Source: Bacillota bacterium
GTDB taxonomy: Bacteria > Bacillota_I > Bacilli_A > RF39 > UBA660
DNA length: 64,000 nucleotides
NCBI GenBank assembly: GCA_023430885.1
Contig: JAEYYH010000023.1
Span: forward strand, 124,001 to 188,000
Reading direction: 5' to 3'
Below are positions 24,258 through 33,418 of the stretch, in pieces. The notes beneath the pieces are model-generated. The model was given only the letters and a program-made list of their open reading frames with translations. It made no database searches and was not told where the DNA came from. The translations under genes and the position numbers were made by a program. Every line of letters begins with the position of its first letter. Within the stretch, counting starts at the first letter, position 1.

Positions 24258-25208
24258 ATGACGGAAACTGAAGTTTTTAACTACCATACACGATGCTTAA
24301 ATACTAGTCAATATGACTTAGACGCTGTATATAGTCTTTGTAAGATAGCTGATAAAATTAAACATTTATGCCAAACTGAAGAAGGAAGTAATCATGTTGC
24401 TTCACTACTAAAAAATAAAAGGGCAATGTTATATTTTAATCAACCATCTACAAGGACTTTTTTGTCGTTTCAAAATGCTTGTTATATATTAGGAATTAAA
24501 TGTTCTGAGATAAGAGATACGAGTACTTCTTCTTTTGTTAAGGGAGAGACAGAACTTGATACTGTCAAAACCTTTTCTGAATACGTTGATTTAATTATTA
24601 TGCGCCATCCAACATCTCATTTTATAAAAGAGATATCTAATAATCTACCTGACAATAAAATAATAATTAATGCAGGTTCCGGAACAGATGAACATCCGAC
24701 ACAGGCATTACTTGATTTTTATACTATTTATAAATATGGAATTGATAATAAAAAAATTGCTTTCATGGGAGATTTAAAAAGAAGTAGAACAGTTAGATCA
24801 TTAGCAATATTACTAAATAAGATTGAAAATCTAAAGTTCTATTTTATTGCTCCTAAAGCTTTCCAAGTAAGCGATGATATTCTTGAAAAACTAAATGTTG
24901 AATATGAACAATCTGATAATTTAGATAAATTCTTATCTATTGTTGATGTTATCTATGTTACACGACTACAAGATGAATATGGTGGAATAGATGAAAAGTT
25001 TAATCGTATGAAATATTCAATAACAAAGGATAACATTGATTATTTAAAAAAAGATGCCATCATAATGCATCCACTTCCACGTCGCGAAGAGATAAGCACT
25101 GAAGTAGATAATGATGAAAGGGCAAAATACTTTGAACAAGTAAATAATGGTATGTGGATAAGAGCAGCTTTAATACTAACAATGTTTGGAAAACAAACAG
25201 AACTATAA
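24258..25208 (+). CDS. pyrB: Aspartate carbamoyltransferase
   Basis: The carbamoyl-phosphate motif PSTRT appears in FNQPSTRTFLSF, HPTQALLDFY follows in the middle, and MHPLPRREEI near the end is the aspartate-side loop. It condenses carbamoyl phosphate and aspartate in pyrimidine synthesis. At 316 aa it is of normal catalytic-chain length. No pyrC, pyrI or other pyr genes are adjacent, which is unusual, and no PyrR attenuator is visible in the 73-bp leader. Confidence 0.88.
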   Translation: MTETEVFNYHTRCLNTSQYDLDAVYSLCKIADKIKHLCQTEEGSNHVASLLKNKRAMLYFNQPSTRTFLSFQNACYILGIKCSEIRDTSTSSFVKGETELDTVKTFSEYVDLIIMRHPTSHFIKEISNNLPDNKIIINAGSGTDEHPTQALLDFYTIYKYGIDNKKIAFMGDLKRSRTVRSLAILLNKIENLKFYFIAPKAFQVSDDILEKLNVEYEQSDNLDKFLSIVDVIYVTRLQDEYGGIDEKFNRMKYSITKDNIDYLKKDAIIMHPLPRREEISTEVDNDERAKYFEQVNNGMWIRAALILTMFGKQTEL

Positions 25209-25307
25209 TAATATTTATTACTAAAACATAATCTTAGTATATTATTTTTATATAATTTATAATACTTTTTGTGTTATAATATAGTGTATATACATGGAGG
25301 TGACTAT

Positions 25308-25430
25308 ATGAAAATTTTAAAGGCTGATTTACCAGAAGGTGTTAGAAAAAAGTTTGTAGTTAGAATTGGTAAAAAAATCAAACTAATTAATAAGAATATG
25401 ATTAAGAAAAATAAAAACGCAAGTAAATAA
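25308..25430 (+). CDS. Basic 40-aa protein
   Basis: MKILKADLPEGVRKKFVVRI then a lysine-rich tail (theoretical charge strongly positive). The start is clear: TTATAAT promoter near 25275 and GGAGGTGAC just before ATG 25308. A terminator follows immediately, so it is a stand-alone transcription unit. The family is not recognised; such small basic proteins may bind RNA or ribosomes. Confidence 0.65.
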   Translation: MKILKADLPEGVRKKFVVRIGKKIKLINKNMIKKNKNASK

Positions 25431-25436
25431 AAAAAC

Positions 25437-25464
25437 AACTTGATACATAGTATCAAGTTTTTAT
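25437..25464. terminator. Bidirectional terminator
   Basis: AACTTGATAC, loop ATA, GTATCAAGTT, then TTTATTTT, between the 40-aa gene and the metallohydrolase. Confidence 0.8.
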
Positions 25465-26207
25465 TTTGTTAATTTATATATTTCATTCTCCTTAGCTGCT
25501 TCAACATTACTAAAGATTAAAGATGCTTCATTTACGTAATTCTGCTTATCAATTTCAGGCCAAAAATGTGTTAGTAATAATTTATACACTCCAGCATTTT
25601 TAGCAATAAGAGCAGCTTCATATGCATATAAATGATAGTCTAATTCTTTTACTTGTTCCTTTAAAAATGTTGATTCACAAATAAATAGATTGGCTCCTTT
25701 AGCAAAAATTTTTAAACTATTATTTTTATAACCAGTATCACCTGAATAGACTAAAGACTTATTATCTTTTTCTAATTTCACAGAATATGCTTTAACTTGG
25801 TGTGGATTTAAACTGAAGCTTATTTTAATATCATTTATATTTAGTTTAGTTGTTTCATCATAATAGATAAATTCTAAAAAATGTTCATCACCAAAATTAT
25901 TTAAATATAAATAATCAAATGTATTATCAGTTGGAATATATACTTGTATTCTATTTGTTATATAACCTAATTTTTTATAAACATATGATGCATATCCAAT
26001 GGCTAAAAGTTCACCATAATGATCTTTGTGTAAATGACTTATTATAATTGTTAAATTTTTTAAGTCTTCTTCCATATTAATAAGGCTTGTAATACCATTT
26101 CCACAATCCAATAATATTTTGTTATTATTACTGCTTACTAAGTATCCAGGGCAATTATGTATTCCTTTACAGTATGGTGATACAGTTCCTAATATTTTAA
26201 CTTCCAC
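25461..26207 (-). CDS. Metallo-beta-lactamase-fold hydrolase (RNase Z-like)
   Basis: The zinc motif HxHxDH is present as ISHLHKDHYGE, followed by LVYSGDTGY (metal-bridging Asp) and LLTHFWPE near the end. The fold and 248-aa length match the RNase Z/phosphodiesterase branch. The substrate is not certain, as the exosite arm typical of RNase Z is not obvious. The GTG start at 26207 overlaps the coaD stop, so it belongs to the coaE-coaD operon. Confidence 0.82.
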   Translation of the reverse strand: MEVKILGTVSPYCKGIHNCPGYLVSSNNNKILLDCGNGITSLINMEEDLKNLTIIISHLHKDHYGELLAIGYASYVYKKLGYITNRIQVYIPTDNTFDYLYLNNFGDEHFLEFIYYDETTKLNINDIKISFSLNPHQVKAYSVKLEKDNKSLVYSGDTGYKNNSLKIFAKGANLFICESTFLKEQVKELDYHLYAYEAALIAKNAGVYKLLLTHFWPEIDKQNYVNEASLIFSNVEAAKENEIYKLTK

Positions 26208-26697
26208 AATTAGTCAAACTTCTTTTTATTAACATTTTTTCTTTTACTAAAGGATCAACATATTTTGCTATATCTTTGTCAAGGTTAAATATTTCTTTAA
26301 CAGCACTTGAAGAAATATTTTGTAAATTTGAGTCAGAGAATAAACAAATGGTTTTTACTTTATTGTCGCTTATATCGTTATTTATTTGCGCTAACTGTAA
26401 TTCATATTCAAAATCTGTAACACTTCTAAGACCTCTAACTATTGCTTTGCATTCATGAAGAATAGCAAGATCTGTAGAAGCGCCACTTCCTTCTACTACT
26501 TTAACATTATTATACTCTTTATATAATTCCCTAATCATTTCTAATCTTTCTTTAGGCGTAAAGAAAACATTTTTTTTGGCAGGATTAACTAAAATAGCTA
26601 TAACCACTTCATCAAATAATTGTGTTGCTTGATTTATAATATTCATATGTCCTTTTGTAATAGGATCAAAACTTCCTGGATACAATACTTTTGTCAT
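26197..26697 (-). CDS. coaD: Phosphopantetheine adenylyltransferase
   Basis: YPGSFDPITKGHMNII is the nucleotidyltransferase (T/H)xGH motif region, followed by VNPAKKNVFFTPKERL and the ISSSAVKEI motif. CoaD transfers AMP to 4'-phosphopantetheine, the penultimate step of coenzyme A synthesis. At 166 aa it is of usual length. Its start lies within the 3' end of coaE, overlapping by 32 bases, so the last two coenzyme A steps are coupled in translation. Confidence 0.95.
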   Translation of the reverse strand: MTKVLYPGSFDPITKGHMNIINQATQLFDEVVIAILVNPAKKNVFFTPKERLEMIRELYKEYNNVKVVEGSGASTDLAILHECKAIVRGLRSVTDFEYELQLAQINNDISDNKVKTICLFSDSNLQNISSSAVKEIFNLDKDIAKYVDPLVKEKMLIKRSLTNCGS

Positions 26698-27250
26698 ATA
26701 ACATCATCACCTTTTCTTTTGATATTTCAATATCATTATTTTCTATAATATAGTCAAATTCATCTTCATTGAATTTTATTCCAGCTTTTTCGCGTTCTAA
26801 AAATTTTTCTTTAGATATATTGTCTCTTTCCATAGCACGTTTTAATCTATTATTAAAATCAGACTTCACTAGAATTTTTAAATCGCTATTAGCAAAATAT
26901 TTGGTTTTAATAGTCAATAGCCAGTCCATGATAATTATTTTATTTTTATTTTTTAAAATAATTTTATCTATTTCTTCTTCCATATATTTCCAAGTGATTT
27001 CGGTTAATCTATCCATCTTTGATTGATCATTAAATACTATATTAGCCAGTTCTTTTCTACAAATAGTACCATCTTTAAGAGGTAATAAATCAAAACTTGA
27101 TATTAATTCTTTTATAACATCTTTTCTACTAATAACAAGATGACCAATTTTATCAATATCTAGTTGTATTATTTGTGGATTTAAAGATGCTAAGTAATTT
27201 GCTATACTACTTTTACCACTACCAGAAGCTCCTGTAATAACTATTAACAT
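26666..27250 (-). CDS. coaE: Dephospho-CoA kinase
   Basis: The ATG at 27250 is chosen because GGAGGGATA precedes it; a longer upstream frame lacks a site. Walker A GASGSGKSS (residues 6-14), LDIDKIGHLV, and a lid with RxxRA-like KRAMERDN are present. CoaE phosphorylates dephospho-CoA at the ribose 3' position, completing coenzyme A. The 194-aa length is typical. First gene of coaE-coaD-metallohydrolase, divergent from a LysR gene. Confidence 0.88.
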   Translation of the reverse strand: MLIVITGASGSGKSSIANYLASLNPQIIQLDIDKIGHLVISRKDVIKELISSFDLLPLKDGTICRKELANIVFNDQSKMDRLTEITWKYMEEEIDKIILKNKNKIIIMDWLLTIKTKYFANSDLKILVKSDFNNRLKRAMERDNISKEKFLEREKAGIKFNEDEFDYIIENNDIEISKEKVMMLYDKSIVSRKF

Positions 27251-27338
27251 ATTATCCCTCCTTACTTGAATTATACGTCTATTTATATTATAATTAAAAT
27301 ACATATATATTATATAAATTATAAGTGGAGGTTATAAT

Positions 27339-28229
27339 ATGGAGAATATTAATTTTGAGATGTATAAAGTTTTCTGTTGTGTAGCAAAAAATAGAAATGT
27401 TACTAAAGCTTCGCAGGAACTTATGATATCTCAACCAGCGATAACACAAACAATAAAAAAATTGGAAGATCAAATAGGATATAAGTTATTTTTTAGAACT
27501 AAAAAAGGTATGGAGTTAACTGAAGATGGTGAAATACTTTATGAAAATATTAAAAATTCTGTTGATTGTTTAAATAATTGCAAAAGTAATTTAGAAAGTA
27601 ATAAAGAAGAAACTAGTAAAATAATACGCATAGGCGGTGGTTCAACACTTTTGAAGCATAATGCCTTAAGCGGGTTTAAAAAATTTAAAGCTAAATATCC
27701 TAGTATTAAAATAGAAATAATTCGTGATGTAACATCAGAACTTCTCAATAAACTTGAAAATAATACTATTGATTTGTTTTTCTTTAATATGCCTCTTGGG
27801 CTTAAAGATAACATAATAGATTTTTCAATAGAAAATGTTCAAGATGCTTTTATTGCATCAAGTGAAGATTTTAAAAATCTTAAAAATAAAACTTTAGATT
27901 TTAAAGAGATAGGGGACTTACCATTAGTTTTACAAGCTGATGTATCATCATCAAGAAAATATTTGAATGGTATTTGTAAAAAGAATAAAGTTATTTTTAA
28001 TAATACTTATGAGTTAGCAAGTTACGATTTGGTTTTGACTTTTGTAAAGGCTGGACTAGGGGTGGGATTTATAAATAAAAATCATGTGAAAGAAGAACTT
28101 GCTTCAGGGTTATTGTTTGAAGTTAAAACAAATTATAATATTCCACCAAGAAAAATAGGAGTAGCAATAAATAAAAAGAATGCAAGTAACAAGTATTTAA
28201 ATGAATTTATAAATATGATAAAAGAATGA
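27339..28229 (+). CDS. LysR family transcriptional regulator
   Basis: An N-terminal winged helix-turn-helix (VTKASQELMISQPAITQTIK) and a C-terminal type 2 periplasmic-binding-like effector domain. At 296 aa it has normal LysR size. It is divergent from coaE across an 88-bp region and lies upstream of the aminotransferase fusion, separated from it by a terminator; either could be its target. The effector is unknown. It is similar in layout to the LysR gene at 32456. Confidence 0.93.
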   Translation: MENINFEMYKVFCCVAKNRNVTKASQELMISQPAITQTIKKLEDQIGYKLFFRTKKGMELTEDGEILYENIKNSVDCLNNCKSNLESNKEETSKIIRIGGGSTLLKHNALSGFKKFKAKYPSIKIEIIRDVTSELLNKLENNTIDLFFFNMPLGLKDNIIDFSIENVQDAFIASSEDFKNLKNKTLDFKEIGDLPLVLQADVSSSRKYLNGICKKNKVIFNNTYELASYDLVLTFVKAGLGVGFINKNHVKEELASGLLFEVKTNYNIPPRKIGVAINKKNASNKYLNEFINMIKE

Positions 28230-28249
28230 TTAGTAACATATTTGATAAT

Positions 28250-28285
28250 AAAGTATTAATTTATTAAATTAATACTTTATTTTTG
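28250..28285 (+). terminator. Terminator after lysR
   Basis: AAAGTATTAATTTA and TAAATTAATACTTT form a 14-bp stem followed by ATTTTTG. Confidence 0.75.
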
Positions 28286-28336
28286 TTATAATATATTTAG
28301 AGATTTTATAGATATGATAAAAATATGGAGGAATTT

Positions 28337-30403
28337 ATGTTAGTTAAATCAACGGCAATAGACAGATTATTAAGAGAAAATCCTAACTTAGGTGAAAGAA
28401 GATTTGGACTTCCATTTATTGGTTTAAGAGATGATGGTGATAAATTTAATCCAACTGTTCAAAATATTGCAGATGCAATAGATTTTTATGGTTTTGAAAT
28501 AAGAGATGAAAATATTACTACTGTACACGATACAGATCTAGGTAGCGGTAATCCAACTAGGTTTGAACCGTTTCCTTTATCAATAGCTGAAATGAAGAAA
28601 TCATTAGATTCACTTACAATGTATAGATATCCTTATACTGAAGGTGATGATAATATTAGAAAAATACTTTTAGACTATGTTGAAAAAGAGGGATTTATTA
28701 ATACAACACCATATGCATTTGACGACATTGACGAAAAGGGACTATCTGTGCATAATATTACTTTTTTACCTTCAACTTCAATATCTTTTAATATAATTGT
28801 AAATATAATTGCAAAACCAGGTGATGTTATTTTAGTGACAGGACCTAATTACGGTTTGTTTACAATCAGAGCAGAAAGAGCAGGAGCAGAAGTAGAAATA
28901 ATTAATTTAGAAAAAGAAGATAACTGGCTTATTAATCCTAAAAAACTGGCTGCTAAAATTGATGATATTAATGATAGTTTACAGAAGGTATATAATCGTA
29001 GAAAAGGTTATGTTCCTAGAGTAGTAGCTTTTTTAAATGCTAATCCTAACAATCCTACTGGAAAAGTAATGGGGGAAAAAGAGATAGATTTATTAAAAGA
29101 AATTGGAGAAGTTTGTTTAAAACGTGGGGCTTTTGTTATTGATGATTTAGTATATCGTGATTTAACTTTTGATGAGAATAATATAGCTAAACCTCTTGCT
29201 ACTATTCCGGGCTTATTTAGAAATACAATATCATTATTTGGACTTTCTAAGTCTTATGGAATGGCAAGCTTAAGAGCTGGTTTCATTGTTGCTGATGAAA
29301 TAATAATTAGAGAAGTTATAAATCGTATATTTCAAGAAATGGATTCTTCACCAGATATAGTTGGTAGAGCTTTAGCGGGTGCATTTAATGTGACTAGTGA
29401 AAGAGATGAAGTGTATAAAGATTATTTTTCAAGATTAAGAGAGATATACATGTATAAATATAGTTTATTAAAAGCTTTAGTTAGAGGAATAGATAGTATA
29501 AAAGATGAAAGACTCGCTAATAGAATTACTCTAGAAATCAAGAATGAACTTAATGATGAAGAATTATCAAATAGAGTATTTAAGGGATTACCATATGTAG
29601 ATTTTCCTGAAAATTTAGAACCTGAAGCTGGTTTTTTCGCAATTTTAGATTTTACTAAAATTAGGGGAATGAAGTACAAAGGTGATGTAATTAATAATGA
29701 GAGAGATTTACTTAAGTTTTTTTATAAGACATCTAGAACCAGATTTTTAGTAGGACAATCTATTAGTTGGCCATATGAGGATGAGTTAGTTGGTAGAGTA
29801 TCATTTGGTTTAGAAGATAATCAGATAATTACAGCATTAACCAATATGAATAAGGCACTATACAAATTAACAATAGGTGATGAATACTACATTAGAAAAA
29901 ATGAACTTAAAGATCAAGCGCAAATGGCAAGAATAAAAATAGATGGATGGAGAACAGCTTATGATAAAATTGTAGCATCTAAATATTTAAAATCACTTGA
30001 TTATAAAGCTCAAACTGAAAGATATATAAGCAGTTTTGAAGAATACAAAGATTTAGTATTAGTAGCAGTTAAAGGTGAAGAAGTTCTTGGTTATTCATGT
30101 TTTGATTTAAAAGATAAATCTAATAAATATGATTCAGAACTTGTAAGTTTATATATAAAGACTACAGAAACAGGTAAAGGTATAGGGACTGCACTATTTA
30201 AAGAAACAGTCAAAGAATTATTGCAGAATGGCAAAAAAAATATGATTGTTTGGTGCCTTTCAGACAACGAACATGCTTTAGAATTCTATAAATATTTAGG
30301 TGGTAAAAACGTTGAAACAAAGAAGGCTAAAATAGGTAACAAATATTATAAAGAGTATGGATTTTATTTTGATCTAGCCGCAGTAGTTTCTGAAACATTT
30401 TAA
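28337..30403 (+). CDS. Class I/II aminotransferase fused to a GNAT acetyltransferase
   Basis: ATG 28337 is preferred to 28325, whose codon overlaps the GGAGG site. Residues 1-520 form a PLP-dependent fold-type I aminotransferase with LNANPNNPTGK, FVIDDLVYRD and FGLSKSYGMASLRAGF, whose Lys holds PLP. After an extended linker, residues about 540-688 are a GNAT domain (VSLYIKTTETGKGIGTALF is the acetyl-CoA loop, then NEHALEFYKYLGG). The enlarged N-terminal part resembles aspartate aminotransferase/4-decarboxylase relatives. The fusion suggests one enzyme makes or consumes an amino acid that the other acetylates; substrates are unknown. Confidence 0.85.
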   Translation: MLVKSTAIDRLLRENPNLGERRFGLPFIGLRDDGDKFNPTVQNIADAIDFYGFEIRDENITTVHDTDLGSGNPTRFEPFPLSIAEMKKSLDSLTMYRYPYTEGDDNIRKILLDYVEKEGFINTTPYAFDDIDEKGLSVHNITFLPSTSISFNIIVNIIAKPGDVILVTGPNYGLFTIRAERAGAEVEIINLEKEDNWLINPKKLAAKIDDINDSLQKVYNRRKGYVPRVVAFLNANPNNPTGKVMGEKEIDLLKEIGEVCLKRGAFVIDDLVYRDLTFDENNIAKPLATIPGLFRNTISLFGLSKSYGMASLRAGFIVADEIIIREVINRIFQEMDSSPDIVGRALAGAFNVTSERDEVYKDYFSRLREIYMYKYSLLKALVRGIDSIKDERLANRITLEIKNELNDEELSNRVFKGLPYVDFPENLEPEAGFFAILDFTKIRGMKYKGDVINNERDLLKFFYKTSRTRFLVGQSISWPYEDELVGRVSFGLEDNQIITALTNMNKALYKLTIGDEYYIRKNELKDQAQMARIKIDGWRTAYDKIVASKYLKSLDYKAQTERYISSFEEYKDLVLVAVKGEEVLGYSCFDLKDKSNKYDSELVSLYIKTTETGKGIGTALFKETVKELLQNGKKNMIVWCLSDNEHALEFYKYLGGKNVETKKAKIGNKYYKEYGFYFDLAAVVSETF

Positions 30404-30418
30404 TTAGGTGGTGATATA

Positions 30419-30778
30419 ATGGAAAGAGAATCAAACTTTAAAGATATAGATGAATATATAAGTAGTTTTCCTGAAGATATTCAAGAAAAGTTACAGGAGG
30501 TAAGGAAATTTATTCATAACTGTGTTCCAGAAGCAAAAGAGGCTATTAGCTGGGGTATGCCGACATTTAAGTTAAATGGAAATTTAATTCATTTTGCTGC
30601 ATTTAAAAAACATATGGGATTGTATCCTGGTGAATCTCCTATTGTAGAATTTAAAAAAGAACTAGAAAATTATAAAACATCAAAAGGAGCAATTCAACTT
30701 CCTTTTGATAAACCAATACCTTTTGATTTAATTAAAAAAATTGTTGAATTGAGAAAAAAAGAAAATACTGAAATATAG
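30419..30778 (+). CDS. DUF1801 (YdhG-like) protein
   Basis: A 119-aa protein with IDEYISSFPEDIQEKLQEVR, EAKEAISWGMPTFKLNG and FAAFKKHMGLYPG, the standard DUF1801 motifs. In Bacillus the related YdhG/Fra protein is linked to iron delivery; the role here is open. It starts 15 bases after the aminotransferase-GNAT fusion behind TTAGGTGG, so the two are in one operon. Confidence 0.9.
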   Translation: MERESNFKDIDEYISSFPEDIQEKLQEVRKFIHNCVPEAKEAISWGMPTFKLNGNLIHFAAFKKHMGLYPGESPIVEFKKELENYKTSKGAIQLPFDKPIPFDLIKKIVELRKKENTEI

Positions 30779-30802
30779 TATTGTATATTAATTTTAAAAC
30801 AT

Positions 30803-30831
30803 AGCTTGATATTAAAATATCAAGCTTTTTT
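30803..30831 (+). terminator. Rho-independent terminator
   Basis: AGCTTGATATT, loop AA, AATATCAAGCT, then a T run. Confidence 0.85.
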
Positions 30832-30907
30832 GTAGTAATATAGTATAATTTACTAATTGGGATGCAAAATATAAAAAGCATAATTATATACAAATGGAGG
30901 AATGATT

Positions 30908-31798
30908 GTGAATAATTTTAACTTTGTAGGTAGTAAAAAGAAAAGAAACTATTTTGAAGGATGGTATATTAAGATTATAGATAACAAAAATAATTGTTGT
31001 TCTTTTATTTTTGGTATAACACTTAATCAAAAAGATCCACACTCATTTATACAAATAATAGATCAATCTGAAAATAAATCATATTATTATAGGTTTAAAG
31101 TTAGTGATTTTCACTATAGTGACAACGTAATTATTATAGGTGATAATTGTATAAGTACAAATAGGGTAAGATTGTTAGTTGATAATTTTGATGTTGATAT
31201 AATTATAAGGCCTACTATTTTTTTAAAGAGAAGAATTGGTGGAAATAGTGTAATGGGAATGTTTAAATATTTAAATTTACCAATACAACACGAAATAGTA
31301 TTCATGAATTCTGAAATAAGAGGTACTATTAAAACAGAAACTAGAGACTCTAAAATATATGGTAATGCCTATATGGAAAAAGATTTTGGAACTATGTTTC
31401 CAAAAAAATGGCTTTGGATTCAATCAAGCAACTTTTTAAATAACAATATTTCTTTAGTAGTTTCAAAAGCGGATATACTTGCTAATTTTTCTGGCTTTTT
31501 TTGCTTTCTTAATGTGAATGGAAAAGAATATCGTTTTGCGACATATAATTGTTCTAAAATTAAGCATTATAGAAATAACGATAACATAACATTAATCTTG
31601 CAAAATGGTAATTATATTTTAGTATTAAAACTAAAATGGCATCCAGGTAGTACTCTAATAGCACCTGTTAAAAAAGCTGAAATGAAAAGAAAAATAGAAG
31701 AAAGCTTGAGCTCGACTATAACTTTATCTTTATATAAAAATAGGCAAATGATACTTTTTGATACTTCCTATAATGTTTCATGCGAATATTTATATTAA
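30908..31798 (+). CDS. Tocopherol cyclase-like family protein
   Basis: GTG 30908 has a better distance (7 bases) from GGAGG than ATG 30902 (1 base). KRNYFEGWYIKIID near the N-terminus is the hallmark of the tocopherol cyclase/CrtC-like family. It is followed by GMFKYLNLPIQHEIVFMNSE and a central KDFGTMFPKKWLWIQS with the conserved Trp residues. The fold is a double lipocalin-like barrel. Plants use it to close the tocopherol ring, but bacterial members of this length (296 aa) have no agreed substrate; a lipid or isoprenoid is likely. Confidence 0.85.
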   Translation: MNNFNFVGSKKKRNYFEGWYIKIIDNKNNCCSFIFGITLNQKDPHSFIQIIDQSENKSYYYRFKVSDFHYSDNVIIIGDNCISTNRVRLLVDNFDVDIIIRPTIFLKRRIGGNSVMGMFKYLNLPIQHEIVFMNSEIRGTIKTETRDSKIYGNAYMEKDFGTMFPKKWLWIQSSNFLNNNISLVVSKADILANFSGFFCFLNVNGKEYRFATYNCSKIKHYRNNDNITLILQNGNYILVLKLKWHPGSTLIAPVKKAEMKRKIEESLSSTITLSLYKNRQMILFDTSYNVSCEYLY

Positions 31799-31840
31799 GC
31801 ATAATATTAAATTGTGTTATAATAAAAATAGGAGGTTAGT

Positions 31841-32389
31841 ATGGAAAATATGAAAATAATTGGTATAAGTGGAAGTCTTAGATTAAAATCATATAATACT
31901 GCTATTTTAAGTAATATAAAAGAACAATTTAAAGATAAAATAGATTTAGAAATAATTAATATATCAGATATACCTCTTTTTAATGAGGATATAGAAAACG
32001 ATTATATTGAAAGCGTTGATACACTTAAAAAAAAGATAGCTAGCGCTGATGGTGTAATAATTGCATCACCTGAATATAATTATTCAATACCCGGAGCATT
32101 AAAAAATGCTATTGACTTTTTATCAAGAGGTAATATAAGACCATTAGCTAATAAAAAAGTTGCATTAATTAGTGCATCGTTAAGTATATTGGGTGGTTCG
32201 CGTATGCAATATGACCTTAGAAAGGTTTTATTATGTTTGGATGCAGACGTTATAAGGAAACCAGAAATATTTATACCAGAAGTTAATAAAGTCGTAGATG
32301 ATAATGGCAAAATTATAAATGATAAAGTGTTGGAAAAAATAACCTTATTAATAGAAGCTCTTATTTCAAATATAAATAACAATAAGTAA
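31841..32389 (+). CDS. NADPH-dependent FMN reductase family protein
   Basis: A flavodoxin-like fold with ISGSLRLKSYNTAIL (FMN phosphate loop), SPEYNYSIPGALKNAIDF and ALISASLSILGGSRM. Members (azoreductase, chromate reductase, quinone reductase) use NADPH to reduce flavin or quinones; the substrate is not determined. Length 182 aa is usual. Extended -10 TGTTATAAT (31818-31823) lies 17 bases before the start. Confidence 0.92.
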   Translation: MENMKIIGISGSLRLKSYNTAILSNIKEQFKDKIDLEIINISDIPLFNEDIENDYIESVDTLKKKIASADGVIIASPEYNYSIPGALKNAIDFLSRGNIRPLANKKVALISASLSILGGSRMQYDLRKVLLCLDADVIRKPEIFIPEVNKVVDDNGKIINDKVLEKITLLIEALISNINNNK

Positions 32390-32404
32390 TTTATATATAC
32401 CAAA

Positions 32405-32448
32405 AGGCAAACAAAAAATTCAGGAATTTCTGAATTTTTTATTTGCCT
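32405..32448. terminator. Large bidirectional terminator
   Basis: Outer stem AGGCAAA / TTTGCCT and inner stem AAAAAATTCAG / CTGAATTTTTT between the convergent FMN reductase and LysR genes. Confidence 0.8.
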
Positions 32449-32455
32449 AAAAAAA

Positions 32456-33331
32456 TTAAATATTTAGTATTTTTATAAATTCGGCTGTACTAAAGCTTGG
32501 AACTGTATTATTCTTTACTGCATATCCAAGTTTTCTTTTTGGTATAGTAAAGGGCGTTTTTATTTCAAATAATGTATTATTTAGTTCCTTACTAATAAAT
32601 TCTTTGGTTAGTAGACCAATTCCAAAATTATTAGTTACTAATTCGGAAACTAATCTATGACTTACAACTTCCATAAAAGGATTACATTGAAGATTTTTTT
32701 CTTTCAAAAAATCATTAAAATTATTTCTAGTTACGGAAGGAACTTTTTGAAGAATTAATTTTGTATTTAGTAATTCATTTATATCATCACATTGAAAATT
32801 TTTATAATTCTTATTTCCTACAAAAATGTCATGTAAATCACCAATTACGTTAATTTCTAAATCTTTTATATTAGACTTGGGAATTGCCATTACCACAATA
32901 TCAATATTTCCATTCCTTAAATCTTTAATTAGTGTATCTGTTAAATTATTTGTTATATTAATATCTACATTAGGATATAATTCATGAAACTTTCCTAAGT
33001 AGGGCATTAAAAAGTGTTCAGAAATTGTAGTGGATGCTCCAATATTTAAAACACCACTATCTAAATTTTTTAAAGACATAAATTTATTTGTGCCGTTTAA
33101 AAAATAGTTCATGCCTTCCTTTATGTAACTATATAATTCATTTCCTTCATTTGTTAAAAGAACTCCCTTTGGTGTTCTAATAAAAAGTTTTCCACCTAGT
33201 TCATCTTCTAAAGTTCTTATTGATTGTGTAACTGCTGGCTGACTAATTATCAATTTTTCAGCCCCTTTTGAAATACTACCAGAATTAGCAACTTCATAAA
33301 AAACTTTATACAATTCAAAATTTATATTCAT
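32456..33331 (-). CDS. LysR family transcriptional regulator
   Basis: The start is set at 33331 (MNINFELYKVFYEV) because GGAGGTTAT precedes it. The helix-turn-helix SISKGAEKLIISQPAVTQSI and a standard effector domain give 291 aa. It is clearly paralogous to the LysR protein at 27339 (same opening INFE-YKVF and the closing PxRKxGxA motif). It is divergent from the pair of CxH/CxxC proteins, which may be regulated by it. Confidence 0.93.
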   Translation of the reverse strand: MNINFELYKVFYEVANSGSISKGAEKLIISQPAVTQSIRTLEDELGGKLFIRTPKGVLLTNEGNELYSYIKEGMNYFLNGTNKFMSLKNLDSGVLNIGASTTISEHFLMPYLGKFHELYPNVDINITNNLTDTLIKDLRNGNIDIVVMAIPKSNIKDLEINVIGDLHDIFVGNKNYKNFQCDDINELLNTKLILQKVPSVTRNNFNDFLKEKNLQCNPFMEVVSHRLVSELVTNNFGIGLLTKEFISKELNNTLFEIKTPFTIPKRKLGYAVKNNTVPSFSTAEFIKILNI

Positions 33332-33418
33332 ATAACCTCCACTTATATTAAACATAAGACATATATATTATAATTATATCATCAAAATTGATATACTACA
33401 AATGAAAGGAAGTAAAAT

